Origin: Bacteroidia bacterium
GTDB taxonomy: Bacteria; Bacteroidota; Bacteroidia; SXHM01
Direction of reading: 5' to 3'
DNA: 64,000 bases
Assembly (NCBI GenBank): GCA_022072225.1
Contig: JAJVIC010000003.1
Span: 178,338-242,337 of the forward strand
In this document: positions 9,445-18,283 of the stretch, in pieces
Position numbering within the stretch: position 1 is the first letter of the stretch
Layout: each line of letters begins with the position of its first letter
The notes under the pieces: model-generated
Told to the model about the DNA's origin: nothing
Databases searched by the model: none
Seen by the model: the letters and a program-made list of their open reading frames with translations, nothing else
Made by a program: the position numbers and the translations under genes

Positions 9445-11559
9445 TTACTGCGGATGATAAATTCGCTCCGCACTTTTGTAAACCTCTGCTTTGTTCAGCG
9501 AGCGCTTTTTCAGTTTGTGGGCTACAAACAATTCCATCTGGTCGTTATAGTGTTTACTGTAAGGTCGGCTCGATGCACCATAAGAATGTATGCTTTCAAT
9601 CTCGGGACCTTGTTTGGTAAATTTCACTAATTGCACAAAACTATCACCAACCCAGATACGCATGCGACCGTCAGGCATGGGATTTGAATACGCTGCACGA
9701 ATGCAATCGGGGCAACCGTTTATTGGCAGGGCTTTACCTCCGCGTTCCAACACCTGAACTTTGCCAAGCGTCAGGTCAATGGTTCCAAAATGTTTGATTA
9801 GATGCTCCTTGCCTTCGCGAATACTTTTTACAGCCATTTCAATTCGGTAGTCTTTGCTTTTGCGAAGACTGTCTTCTTTACCTCCTGTATTTTCATACAG
9901 CCTTAGCATGGAAAGGAGTACAGTTGTAAAGTTCGGGTCAAGGCTGTCGGCAGTAAGGTCAAAGGCTTTTATCTTTTTGATGGCATCGGCTATGTCGGGA
10001 TATTTTTCTTCATCCAACGTCATAAATTCATCAAGAGGAAAATCTCGCAGAAATTTTATTTTTTTCGGATAGGTGTGGTCGAATTTTATGCGTTTAAAAT
10101 CTTCGTAGTTAACACTTCCGTATTGTTCCATCAACTCGTAGAAACGCAGACTGCGGTTGTTTACTTCTTCTTTATAGCCCATGGTAGGTGCATAACACTC
10201 ACCATCCAGGTTACAATCTTCTGCGCTTCCGTCAAAGGCAGAATTGTTTACATTAAATACATAACCACATTCAGGATTTAGAAACGTAGCATAGCTTTCA
10301 ACAGGATAGTAAGAATTCCAGAGCGTAGCAGAAGTATCGCCCGGAACTACTTTGTTCCAGTTGTAACTTAAATCTCGAATTGGGAATAGCCCGTTTGCTA
10401 TCAGGCAAATGGTATCATTTTTATCTGCGTAGGTAACATTCTGATGTGAAATACCCTGAATTTTAAGTGCGTTTAAAAACTCGGTGTAATTGCGCGCTTT
10501 GTTCATGCGATACCACTGTTCTCCGGCTTTGAGTGTAAGCAGTGCCGGCAAACGCATTGCAAATGTTCCGTGTTTGGTTTTCAGTGTTGGACCGTAAACA
10601 CTTTTCCAGTATTTTTTTCCGATGGCAAGAATAAAACCTTTCTTTTCTTTCTTACCGATTTTGACGCGAAGTTTGGCGCGTTTGGTTTCCAGTTTCAGCC
10701 ACTTACCGTCAAACCTGTAAAAATTCTTTTTGCGTGGGTGCATTGTTAATTTGAATACATCAATACCATCCACATGTCCTGTAGTATGTGCCCAGCCTAA
10801 GTTTTCGTTAGCACCGTGAAAGATGGAAATGCCTCCGTGAAAAAGTGAACCGGTGATATTCCAACCTTCTTCGCTGCACAAATGTGCCTCGTACCAGGAG
10901 AGCAAACCTTCCAGCGGTTGATGTGAATTAATATCGAGATAGGTGTTGCCATCGGTTGTCATTTTTGAGTTAAACGCAATGGCATTGGAACCAATTCCTT
11001 CGTCAGCACCTTCGGGAAGTTTTTGCAAAACACCACCATTAAGAATATCATTGATTGTGCCGTCAACACCGGCCATCAGTGAAAGACCCAACATGTAACC
11101 GGCCAATGCTTCCTGCGGACGCACGTTGAAAAATTTTTCCTTTACATACAACTCTTTCGGATGCGCTTTTGCGTATGCATTTGCACCTGCACAGTAGCCT
11201 TCGAGCACACGTTTGTAATCTTCGGGCACATCTTTTTCATAATGTTCTTCCACAAAATCAATAACACCCATGAGCTGCGCAGCGTAGTCAATTTTTGCGC
11301 CTTCAACACCAAGATGACGCGCTAAAACTCCTTTCGCAGCAAGCAACAGAAATTGGGCATTGGCAGTATCGTCTTCCAATGTTGCCCATGCCAAACCGTA
11401 AGCAACTTCGGCATCGGTCTTGGCAAAAATGTGAGGCACGCCAAAGGTGTCGCGAACGATTTCTATTTTAGACGGATCAATGTTTTGTGAAAAACATAAC
11501 ACAGAGAAACACAGACAAAGCACAGAGGTGCACAGAGATATTTTTTTATTAACCGTCAT
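9445..11559 (-). CDS. Penicillin acylase-family Ntn hydrolase
   Basis: The protein belongs to the penicillin/acyl-homoserine-lactone acylase family. These are N-terminal-nucleophile hydrolases that self-cleave into alpha and beta chains and hydrolyse amide bonds. The processing site is visible as GIGSNAIAF; the Ser is about residue 191 from this start and would become the N-terminal nucleophile. Other family signs are FGVPHIFAKTDAEVAYGLAW near the start, the His-rich ANENLGWAHTTGHVDGIDVF and an Asn-containing VFNVNNSAFDGSAEDCN. I chose the ATG at 11559 rather than the upstream GTG at 11580, which lies inside a palindromic repeat. The signal peptide is MTVNKKISLCTSVLCLCFSV followed by LCFSQ, so it is periplasmic. 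Its hydrophobic core is encoded by CACAGAG-type repeat DNA. The acyl substrate is unknown. Confidence 0.88.
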   Translation of the reverse strand: MTVNKKISLCTSVLCLCFSVLCFSQNIDPSKIEIVRDTFGVPHIFAKTDAEVAYGLAWATLEDDTANAQFLLLAAKGVLARHLGVEGAKIDYAAQLMGVIDFVEEHYEKDVPEDYKRVLEGYCAGANAYAKAHPKELYVKEKFFNVRPQEALAGYMLGLSLMAGVDGTINDILNGGVLQKLPEGADEGIGSNAIAFNSKMTTDGNTYLDINSHQPLEGLLSWYEAHLCSEEGWNITGSLFHGGISIFHGANENLGWAHTTGHVDGIDVFKLTMHPRKKNFYRFDGKWLKLETKRAKLRVKIGKKEKKGFILAIGKKYWKSVYGPTLKTKHGTFAMRLPALLTLKAGEQWYRMNKARNYTEFLNALKIQGISHQNVTYADKNDTICLIANGLFPIRDLSYNWNKVVPGDTSATLWNSYYPVESYATFLNPECGYVFNVNNSAFDGSAEDCNLDGECYAPTMGYKEEVNNRSLRFYELMEQYGSVNYEDFKRIKFDHTYPKKIKFLRDFPLDEFMTLDEEKYPDIADAIKKIKAFDLTADSLDPNFTTVLLSMLRLYENTGGKEDSLRKSKDYRIEMAVKSIREGKEHLIKHFGTIDLTLGKVQVLERGGKALPINGCPDCIRAAYSNPMPDGRMRIWVGDSFVQLVKFTKQGPEIESIHSYGASSRPYSKHYNDQMELFVAHKLKKRSLNKAEVYKSAERIYHPQ

Positions 11560-11574
11560 ACTTTTACCTGATTG

Positions 11575-11636
11575 TGTCACTTCGGGCGTAGTCGAGAAGT
11601 TATAATTATCGCTTCTCGACTACGCCCGAAGTGACA
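11575..11636. repeat. Palindromic REP-like element, copy 1
   Basis: Perfect 25-bp inverted repeat: left arm 11575-11599 beginning TGTCACTTCGGGCGTAG, 12-bp AT-rich loop, right arm 11612-11636. A second copy with a coordinated base-pair change (GGGCG/CGCCC versus GAGCG/CGCTC) is at 62455-62539. It sits between two minus-strand genes and could act as a transcriptional or mRNA-stability hairpin. Confidence 0.9.
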
Positions 11637-11648
11637 AACAAAAAAGAA

Positions 11649-12872
11649 TTAAAGATTTACTGGAGTAAGATTTGTAAGTGTGCAATCAAAATTGGTGCGG
11701 TCAGTGGTCATGTTTTTGAATTCGTTGGGCGCATCCATTGCCGCGAATTTTGCTCCTCCATTGTCGCCAATACAAATGCTGTAAGGCGCAACATAATTGC
11801 CGTTTTTTGTCTCAATGGAAGGATCCATGTAGCCGTCAAAAACAATATAAGGTCTTCCAATCGGAAATTTGTAGAGCAATAATTTTCCAAGATCATAATC
11901 CAGCGAAGGTGTGCTGAAGGTTGAAATACTGATGCGGTTATCATGCACATAAATTGCTTTCGGATAAGGATTAAATGTGCTGTCACCATGTGATTGCTGC
12001 ACCAATTTATAGCTGACAATGGCAATACCTATAGTGTTATTTTTTTCAATATCGTTTTCATAAATTTCAACTTCTTTGGTAGCTAAAATCATTACACCTG
12101 TTCCGGGCGGAACTTCGCCCACAATATTTCCTTTGGGTGCAAAATTGCGGTGGCTGTTGTCAATACTGCGGTTATGGTGCAAGCGGACTTTCGATCCGCT
12201 TTGCGTTAAACCCGGCATATCAAATACCAGAAGGCCTCCGGTGTTTTCGTGCGCATAGTTGTTAAACACATCAGCACGTATGCAGTTTTCTATTTCAATA
12301 CCTGCAACATTGTGATAGGCTTCGCAGTTTTTTACAATAATATCGCGCGACTGGCCGACATAAATTCCGGCATCGGAAGCGCCAATGGCAATGCAATTAT
12401 CCATCAGCACCGAGTCGCAGTCAACAGGATAAAAACCATAAGCACCGTTTTTTTCGTTGGGCTCAGGAGTCCATTCCACTTTCATATTCTGAAAAGTGAT
12501 GCGCTTTATTTTTTGTGTTTTTATTCCATCGCCCTTAGTATCCTGAATAGTGAAGTCAGAAAAGACCAGGTTACTGCAATTTTCTACTTTAAAACCTTCG
12601 GCACCTTCTGTTTGTCCGGCCCACGAAAGAATGGTTTTATCCAGACCCGCACCTTTGATTGTAACATTGTGTTTACCTTCGAGCGATAGACTGCCTTTGA
12701 ATTTGTAATTACCGGCAGGTAATTCAATAACAGCGCCATCTTCGGCCATAATTAATTTTGTCTGGATATCTTTTTCAATATCCTGCCAGTCGGTAATTTT
12801 TTGTTCGGTTTTTTGTGAGCAGGCTGCAAATGAGCAAACAAAAATTGCAAGGAATAGGTTGCGGAAATTCAT
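11649..12872 (-). CDS. Right-handed parallel beta-helix lipoprotein
   Basis: From the ATG at 12872 the protein is 407 aa and begins MNFRNLFLAIFVCSFAAC, followed by SQKTEQ, a lipoprotein signal with lipobox FAAC. The frame is open further upstream, but that extension lacks signal features, so this start is preferred. The mature part is a ladder of short beta-strand repeats, such as NLVFSDFTIQDTKGDGIKTQ, KIKRITFQNMKVEW and DIIVKNCEAYHNVAGIEIEN. This is the pattern of pectate-lyase-like or NosD-like right-handed beta-helices. Such folds bind or cleave polysaccharides, but no catalytic triad is evident. It is probably membrane-anchored and may be in an operon with the acylase gene 90 bp downstream, separated by a strong palindrome. 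Confidence 0.82.
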   Translation of the reverse strand: MNFRNLFLAIFVCSFAACSQKTEQKITDWQDIEKDIQTKLIMAEDGAVIELPAGNYKFKGSLSLEGKHNVTIKGAGLDKTILSWAGQTEGAEGFKVENCSNLVFSDFTIQDTKGDGIKTQKIKRITFQNMKVEWTPEPNEKNGAYGFYPVDCDSVLMDNCIAIGASDAGIYVGQSRDIIVKNCEAYHNVAGIEIENCIRADVFNNYAHENTGGLLVFDMPGLTQSGSKVRLHHNRSIDNSHRNFAPKGNIVGEVPPGTGVMILATKEVEIYENDIEKNNTIGIAIVSYKLVQQSHGDSTFNPYPKAIYVHDNRISISTFSTPSLDYDLGKLLLYKFPIGRPYIVFDGYMDPSIETKNGNYVAPYSICIGDNGGAKFAAMDAPNEFKNMTTDRTNFDCTLTNLTPVNL

Positions 12873-13002
12873 AAATAGAAATGGGTTTGGGTTTTTTAGA
12901 GGGTTGCAAATGTGTGATTTAATTTGCAGAATGTGAAGTGTTTGATGGAATAAAATTTTGAGGATGACTGATTTTCGTTTCAACACCCTGCCAACTATTT
13001 TC

Positions 13003-13010
13003 TAAATTTG
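13003..13010 (+). promoter_or_regulatory. Bacteroidota -7 promoter element
   Basis: TAAATTTG matches the TAnnTTTG -7 consensus and lies 33 bp before the ATG of the plus-strand T9SS gene. It probably drives that gene; a clear -33 TTG is not obvious. Confidence 0.55.
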
Positions 13011-13043
13011 TGAGCCTTTTCAAATACTACTCAAGTTATTCTA

Positions 13044-16000
13044 ATGGTGCGCAACCTACTCCTTATCCTAGTCTTTTCTCTGCAATCAATTTTTATTTTC
13101 GCTCAGGAATGCGGAATAATTTATGTTTCACCAACAGGAGCAGGCAGCGGTGTTGCAGGCACAAAAGCAAACCCCGCTTCATTAGACTATGCCATGACTT
13201 TGGTTAGTCCGGCCAATAAAAAAATAAGAATGGCTCAGGGCGATTACCCCATTTCACAACCCCTGCAAATGCTTTCGGACCTTACCATTGAAGGCGGCTT
13301 TGATGAAACTACCTGGATAAAAAGTAACCGCAACATCACCAAAATTCTCCGAGATAATTCAAACATACAATCTGTTCCTCCTGCGTTGATTGGAATAAAC
13401 TGTGTTAACATCAGTAATTTCCGTCTCATGGAATTAAGGCTTGAAGTAGAAGATGCAACAGGCAATGGAGTTTCTGTTTACGGAATTTATATTTCAGGCT
13501 GTAGCGAATACACTATTTCCCGTTGTTATGTTACTGTTGGCAATGGTTCAGACGGTTTGCCAGGCGATGCTGGCACAACAGGTTTGGATGGCGCCAACGG
13601 AACAAATGGCGAAACAGGACAAGATGTAGGCAATTGCTGCCGTGCCGGTGGAATTGGTGCTTCAGGTTCATTTCCGGGAAGCAATGCCGGAGGCAATGGA
13701 GGCGAAGGAGCAGAATGGGGTGGTTTTGAAGTTGAAGAACAATGTATTCTGGGGTTTTGTCAATGGATAGTATCGCCCGGAAGTGAATACACCAACAACG
13801 GATTGGATGGCGAAAATGGCGAAGGCTATGCACCCGGACAAGGTGGAAACGGTGGAATAGGAATGTGTGAATTAACTTATCAGAATACTAACTGCCTTGC
13901 ACAAACCATTAATCACGGAGTACCCGGAACCGATGGCGCAGACGGCATTGCAGGTTTTAATGGTTTACAAGGCGAAGCCACATTTGCAGGCGGCTGGTAT
14001 GTTCCCGGAATTGGAGAGCAGGGAGATGCCGGACAAACCAACGGAGCCGGTGGCGGTGGCGGTGGCGGTGGCGGTGCAAAAGGATGCGAACCTGCGGCAT
14101 TACAACCTTATATTCCTACACCATTTCCTATTCCTTACCCCGGTGATACGGCCTACCACAATGCAGGCAGCGGTGGCGGTGGCGGTGGCGGTGGCGAAGG
14201 CGGGCAAGCCGGTGGCGGTGGATTAGGCGGAAGTGGCGGTGGTGGTTCTTTTTGCGTTTTTGTTTACAATAATGGTATTAACGGAATTGTACAAGACTGT
14301 TATTTAACACCCGGTGATGGCGGACAAGGAGGACCCGGTGGCGCAGGCGGACAGGGCGGACAAGGCGGTGCGGGTGGTGAAGGTGGTGTGCTCGGAGATT
14401 TTGGTCCCGACCACAGTTGTAATAATGGTGAGGGTGGTGACGGTGGCAATGGCGGACAAGGCGGACAAGGCGGCTCGGGCGGAAAAGGTTCTGACGGAAT
14501 GAGTGCTGCTTTTTACGAATTTGACGGAACGGCACAGGTATTACGCCCTTATAACTACAATCGTTTTGAACCCGAAATCAGGGTTGAATACTATGGTTGC
14601 ACCAATTCCAATGTAGTAATTGAAACCGATACAACGGGCATTATCAACTGGATTTTCGGCTATGGTGCAATACCTGCAGGAAGCGAGGAAAACACAGACA
14701 GTGTGCAGTATTCAGGACCGCTGGGGTTCCGCAATCTTTCGCTTATTGTTGATGGTGTTCCTTTTTTCTATGCCAACTTTGTTGACATTACTACTGATTT
14801 TACGCCTCCGGAAATTGTTGCTACCAAAACTACGTTCTGCGCAGGGCAAAGCACCGACCTCAGTGCTTCTTCAGCGGCACTTACTTATGAGTGGATTATT
14901 CCCGGTGGAAGCATTACCTCTTCAACCGACCAAAACCCAGGTACGGTTACTTTTGATACACCCGGTGATTACATTATTGAATTGATAACAACCAGTTGCT
15001 GCGGCACTTCAAAAGCGGTTGACACTATTCATGTGTTAGATGCTGTAGTAATTGATTTAGGTCCTGATACTTCTATCTGTTATTTGCAGGATATGCCTTT
15101 CCTGAATGCAGGCGGCAATTCTGGTGCAACTTATTCATGGACATTAGACGGAAGCCCGATTACCGATAATACGCAAATTGTGCAAGCGGTTGGCCCGGGC
15201 GATTACAGTGTTACGGTTGATTACGGCAGCGGATGCTCGGGTACTGATAACCTAAACTTAGATGTGTTTATTGTTTTGCCGGTTGACCTGGGTGGCGATG
15301 ATGCAGTGTGTGTAAACGCCAACTTCCCGGTGCTGGATGCCGGAATTCCCAATGCAACTACTTACGCCTGGAATTTTAACGGAAACCCTATTGGCGAAAA
15401 TTCACAATTACTGCAAACTATTTTGCCGGGCGACTACAGTGTTACCATCACCTCGGCCGAAGGCTGCATGGGTGGCGATACCATGAACTTGTTTGTAAGC
15501 GACCCTTCGGTGAACATTGGTTTTGACGAGGTAATGTGTACCAACGAAGCCTATCCCCTGCTGAATGCCGGCAACCCGGGAGCAACCTATGTTTGGAAAT
15601 GGAACGGCATAACTCTGAGTGGTGAAACGGCACAAACCTACCAAACCCTGCAGGCAGGAACGTATCAGGTAATAATGACCGACCCTTATGGCTGTGTTGC
15701 TACCGATGATATGACCGTTACGGTATTGCCTACTATCAATGCACAATTCAGTTCGCCTAACACAGTGCAAATAAATACGCCTGTAAGTTTTACCGACCTT
15801 ACCGCTCCTGCCCCATCAACATGGAACTGGAATTTTGGTGACGGCAGCCCCAATGTTTTTGTGCAAAACCCGGTTTATACCTACACCGAAGTAGGAACAC
15901 ATCCTGTTTTTCTGATTGCAGCCAACGCTACCTGTGCCGATACTGCCATACACATTATTGATGTACAATGGAACTGCACTAACCTTGGCCTGGTAGCCGA

Positions 16001-16514
16001 CTTTACAATGAATACCGATACAGTTATCCTTTCCGGTTTAGGTACAGTAACAGTTACCAACACCTCGGTAAATGCAGAGCAATGGTTTTGGGATTTTGGC
16101 GATGGCAGCTTTGTTGAAACTTCTGAGAACCCTGTGCATGCTTACACCGAACCGGGTATTTACACCATTACGCAAACTGCTATTAATTATAACTGTACCA
16201 CTTCGGTAAGCCATACCATTATTGTGGTAGAGTTTGGGGTGGGAATTAGTCAGTTGTCAATAGTCAATGGTCAGTTGTCGGTTTATCCTAACCCGACTTC
16301 GGGAATTTTAAATGTGCTTTTTGAAACAGAGCAACCTGTTGCACTTGAATTAGAATTAACCAATACACTTGGTCAGCGTGTTTACTTTAATCAACCCGGC
16401 ACCACAAAATACTTTACCGAAAAACTAAACCTTGAAGGTTTCTCAAAAGGGCTTTACCTCTTTAAAGTCCGCGCGGGTGATGAGGTGGTGGTGAGGAAAG
16501 TGGTGGTGGAGTAA
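13044..16514 (+). CDS. Glycine-rich, PKD-domain secreted protein with T9SS sorting domain
   Basis: The 1156-aa product starts with a signal peptide (MVRNLLLILVFSLQSIFIFA, then QEC). Residues about 28-150 look like a DUF1565/beta-helix start (YVSPTGAGSGVAGTKANPAS). Residues about 160-490 are a collagen-like glycine-rich region with GGxGGxGG runs and scattered Cys. Ig/PKD-like modules follow. Two clear PKD domains at about 895-975 and 980-1060 carry NWNFGDGSPNVF and FWDFGDGSFVET. The T9SS domain (VYPNPTSGILNVLF to VVRKVVVE) closes the protein. The linker before it (SQLSIVNGQLSV) is encoded by a repeated DNA motif. Such architecture fits a surface-exposed or matrix protein. Two GGTGGC hexanucleotide tracts in the Gly region could vary in length without a frameshift. 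Confidence 0.87.
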   Translation: MVRNLLLILVFSLQSIFIFAQECGIIYVSPTGAGSGVAGTKANPASLDYAMTLVSPANKKIRMAQGDYPISQPLQMLSDLTIEGGFDETTWIKSNRNITKILRDNSNIQSVPPALIGINCVNISNFRLMELRLEVEDATGNGVSVYGIYISGCSEYTISRCYVTVGNGSDGLPGDAGTTGLDGANGTNGETGQDVGNCCRAGGIGASGSFPGSNAGGNGGEGAEWGGFEVEEQCILGFCQWIVSPGSEYTNNGLDGENGEGYAPGQGGNGGIGMCELTYQNTNCLAQTINHGVPGTDGADGIAGFNGLQGEATFAGGWYVPGIGEQGDAGQTNGAGGGGGGGGGAKGCEPAALQPYIPTPFPIPYPGDTAYHNAGSGGGGGGGGEGGQAGGGGLGGSGGGGSFCVFVYNNGINGIVQDCYLTPGDGGQGGPGGAGGQGGQGGAGGEGGVLGDFGPDHSCNNGEGGDGGNGGQGGQGGSGGKGSDGMSAAFYEFDGTAQVLRPYNYNRFEPEIRVEYYGCTNSNVVIETDTTGIINWIFGYGAIPAGSEENTDSVQYSGPLGFRNLSLIVDGVPFFYANFVDITTDFTPPEIVATKTTFCAGQSTDLSASSAALTYEWIIPGGSITSSTDQNPGTVTFDTPGDYIIELITTSCCGTSKAVDTIHVLDAVVIDLGPDTSICYLQDMPFLNAGGNSGATYSWTLDGSPITDNTQIVQAVGPGDYSVTVDYGSGCSGTDNLNLDVFIVLPVDLGGDDAVCVNANFPVLDAGIPNATTYAWNFNGNPIGENSQLLQTILPGDYSVTITSAEGCMGGDTMNLFVSDPSVNIGFDEVMCTNEAYPLLNAGNPGATYVWKWNGITLSGETAQTYQTLQAGTYQVIMTDPYGCVATDDMTVTVLPTINAQFSSPNTVQINTPVSFTDLTAPAPSTWNWNFGDGSPNVFVQNPVYTYTEVGTHPVFLIAANATCADTAIHIIDVQWNCTNLGLVADFTMNTDTVILSGLGTVTVTNTSVNAEQWFWDFGDGSFVETSENPVHAYTEPGIYTITQTAINYNCTTSVSHTIIVVEFGVGISQLSIVNGQLSVYPNPTSGILNVLFETEQPVALELELTNTLGQRVYFNQPGTTKYFTEKLNLEGFSKGLYLFKVRAGDEVVVRKVVVE

Positions 16515-16549
16515 TCCAATTTCTGAACAAATCTTCTGTCATTAAGCCT

Positions 16550-16642
16550 GTCCGCAACTATTTCTTGGTTGTCCGCAATTACTTCTTGGATGTCCGCAAT
16601 TACTTCTGAGATGTCCGCAATCACTTCCGGGATGTCCGCAAT
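16550..16642. repeat. 21-bp tandem array, left part, interrupted by a transposon
   Basis: Five units of exactly 21 bp start at 16550, 16571, 16592, 16613 and 16634. Each starts GTCCGCAA and is followed by a variable TACTTCTTGGAT-like stretch. The last unit stops after GTCCGCAAT, where the transposon begins. The array continues unchanged in phase at 20616. Confidence 0.92.
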
Positions 16643-16666
16643 GGTGACTATATACCTGTTGCAGCA
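16643..16666 (+). repeat. Left terminal inverted repeat of the transposon
   Basis: GGTGACTATATACCTGTTGC followed by AGCA. It matches the reverse complement of 20592-20615 at 22 of 24 positions and is immediately preceded by the TCCGCAAT duplication. Confidence 0.9.
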
Positions 16667-16710
16667 GGAAAATCTATTATTTGTTAGTTGACGATTTTTA
16701 TTCGTTTTGA

Positions 16711-16830
16711 TTAAGCCTTCTTTTTAGAGGGCTTTTTCTTTGATTTCGGTTTAGGATTTCCCTTCACCATCGCTTTAGCCATAGCAGTAAAAAACGTTTG
16801 CGCTTCTTTTGCTGTTTTCTTTTTAGCCAT
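16711..16830 (-). CDS. Lys-rich 39-aa mini-protein in the transposon
   Basis: A short frame runs from the ATG at 16830 to a TAA at 16711. It encodes a 39-aa basic peptide that begins MAKKKTAKEAQTFFTAMAKA and ends in a run of Lys, Pro and Ser (KPKSKKKPSKKKA). The gene starts 10 bp after the stop of the XRE regulator on the same strand, so it is probably co-transcribed with it. The peptide has a short amphipathic helix and a cationic tail, as a nucleic-acid-binding peptide might. I recognise no family; a database comparison of the peptide would be needed to confirm it is translated. Confidence 0.55.
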   Translation of the reverse strand: MAKKKTAKEAQTFFTAMAKAMVKGNPKPKSKKKPSKKKA

Positions 16831-16839
16831 GTGGCAAAG

Positions 16840-17049
16840 TTAGAGAATATCCTTTAGCTGAATACCTAAAGCATCTGCAACCCTTTTATAGGTCAGAATT
16901 TTTACGTCTGTCTTGCCGTTTTCCATCATATTAATACAGCTTTTAGACAAACCAGTCAGCTTGCATAGTTCAGGGGTGCTCAATCCTTTTCTGATCTTTG
17001 CAATCCTGAACTCCAAGCCAACCAGTTTCAAATACTCTTGATGTGTCAT
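16840..17049 (-). CDS. XRE-family helix-turn-helix regulator
   Basis: The 69-aa protein is a single HTH_3 domain: RIAKIRKGLSTPELCKLTG as helices 1-2 and LSKSCINMMENGKTDVK as the recognition region, ending ADALGIQLKDIL. It is the minimal size for a DNA-binding regulator of this family. Its start overlaps the transposase stop by 4 bp (ATGA reading on the minus strand), so the two are translationally coupled. The most likely job is control of transposase or passenger-gene expression, although this is inferred from position only. Confidence 0.85.
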   Translation of the reverse strand: MTHQEYLKLVGLEFRIAKIRKGLSTPELCKLTGLSKSCINMMENGKTDVKILTYKRVADALGIQLKDIL

Positions 17050-17963
17050 TGTTGTTTACTGATTAATTGTTTGTATTTCAATCTTCCTTCGCAGTTACCC
17101 AGCGCACTTGTAAAGCGTGTGTCCTGTGCTAACTGTTTATTGTTGTATCGGTAGCTGGCTTCATCGCAATATCTTTGAAGGTGTTTGGATGAAACGCTGT
17201 GGTGTATTCCACCGATTTGTTTCTTCAACAGATTCCAAAATCCTTCAATAGTGTTTGTATGCGCTGCACCTTTCACGTATTGCTGTTTGCTGTGGTTTAC
17301 TTTAGCGTGTTTGTAAAGTTTTTTCAGTTGCCTGTAACCTACGTGTTCATCGGTTATCATAACCGTTCCCTGCTCTACGTTTTCAATCACGGCTGTAACA
17401 AGACTGTCTGTGGTTGTGTTCGGGATGATCTTGGTAACTACTTTCCCTTCGCGCTCCACAGCACCGAATACCATAGTCTTATTATCAAACTTCGCAGCAT
17501 CTTTTCTTTTGCTTACGTGTTTGTTTGATACTCTACCGCCTACATAGGTTTCGTCAACCTCAACTATTCCGCTAAGTAATTCCGGGGCGTTGTCTGTCAG
17601 CATTTGACGGATGCGGTGGTTTAAGAACCATGCAGTCTTTTGAGTAACGTCTAACCAACTGGCAAGCTGCAAGGAGCTAATGCCTTTTGAATGGTTAGAA
17701 AGAATATACATTGCGAGAAACCATTTTGTCAGAGGTATTTTAGTATTTTCTGCAACCGTCCCAACTGTAACAGAGAATTGTTTACGGCACTCCTTTTCGT
17801 TGCACTGGAAGCGTTTACCGTTTTTCAGCCTTTTCACGTTTGTAGATGCACAAAAAGGACAGGCTGGCGTATCACCCCAGCGTTGCTCTTCTAAAAAGAG
17901 CCTGCACTTTTCATCGGTGTTAAAATGCTTCTGAAATTCTAAGATTGATTTGAACTCTTTCAT
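17046..17963 (-). CDS. IS1595-family (ISXO2-like) DDE transposase
   Basis: The 305-aa protein has the family's N-terminal zinc ribbon, with Cys at 35, 38, 54 and 59 (CPFC...C....C). A helix-turn-helix region follows (about 90-120, SKGISSLQLASWLDVTQKTA). The catalytic domain shows VEVDETYVGG (Asp137), ITDEHVGYRQL (Asp205) and HTNTIEGFWNLLKKQIGG (Glu240), the DDE/ISXO2-like pattern. Length is normal and the frame is intact, so the enzyme could be active. It is located centrally-left within inverted repeats and an 8-bp target duplication that fit the family. A possible promoter lies upstream within 17964-18016. Confidence 0.95.
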   Translation of the reverse strand: MKEFKSILEFQKHFNTDEKCRLFLEEQRWGDTPACPFCASTNVKRLKNGKRFQCNEKECRKQFSVTVGTVAENTKIPLTKWFLAMYILSNHSKGISSLQLASWLDVTQKTAWFLNHRIRQMLTDNAPELLSGIVEVDETYVGGRVSNKHVSKRKDAAKFDNKTMVFGAVEREGKVVTKIIPNTTTDSLVTAVIENVEQGTVMITDEHVGYRQLKKLYKHAKVNHSKQQYVKGAAHTNTIEGFWNLLKKQIGGIHHSVSSKHLQRYCDEASYRYNNKQLAQDTRFTSALGNCEGRLKYKQLISKQQ

Positions 17964-18016
17964 GCTTTTTTGTTTTTAGTTGATAACTGCAAACAGTTTA
18001 GGCAAAAAAATATATG

Positions 18017-18181
18017 CTATTTTGGAATAGTTGGATGCTCTGATAAATCTATAAATATGACTCCGTCAATTATTACCGCTTTCATTCTCTTTTCCTTAAC
18101 CAGCTTATAAATATAGGCTGTTGTTACTTTGTGCATTGCTGCATAACTCTTAACGGTTCGTAGTGTTGCGATTGATTTCAC
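18017..18181 (-). CDS. Small excisionase-like HTH protein
   Basis: A short frame starts at GTG 18181 and ends at TAG 18017, giving 54 aa: KSIATLRTVKSYAAMHKVTT, then AYIYKLVKEKRMKAVIIDGV, then IFIDLSEHPTIPK. The pattern of an HTH (SYAAMHKVTTAYIYKLVKE) followed by a short beta wing (MKAVIIDGVIFID) is that of the HTH_17/MerR-like excisionase group. An in-frame ATG at codon 16 would remove part of the HTH, so GTG is more likely. It lies directly upstream of the transposase on the same strand and could regulate it or act as a directionality or DNA-architecture factor. Confidence 0.6.
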   Translation of the reverse strand: MKSIATLRTVKSYAAMHKVTTAYIYKLVKEKRMKAVIIDGVIFIDLSEHPTIPK

Positions 18182-18270
18182 GCCACAAACATAAGAATAA
18201 TATCAATACAGTTTATAGTTGTCAACTAAATTTTTTCTAACTATTTTTCAGTTAGTTAGGAAATTTGGTT

Positions 18271-18278
18271 TAACTTTG
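18271..18278 (+). promoter_or_regulatory. -7 promoter element of candidate RNA 1
   Basis: TAACTTTG matches TAnnTTTG. A start 6 bp downstream, at 18284, coincides with the first base of the closing stem of the predicted RNA. Confidence 0.6.
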
Positions 18279-18283
18279 TGTCC

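Noticed and set aside
11560..11580. GTG start for the acylase at 11580
   Set aside because: It lies within the palindromic REP-like element; the ATG at 11559 starts directly before the signal peptide.
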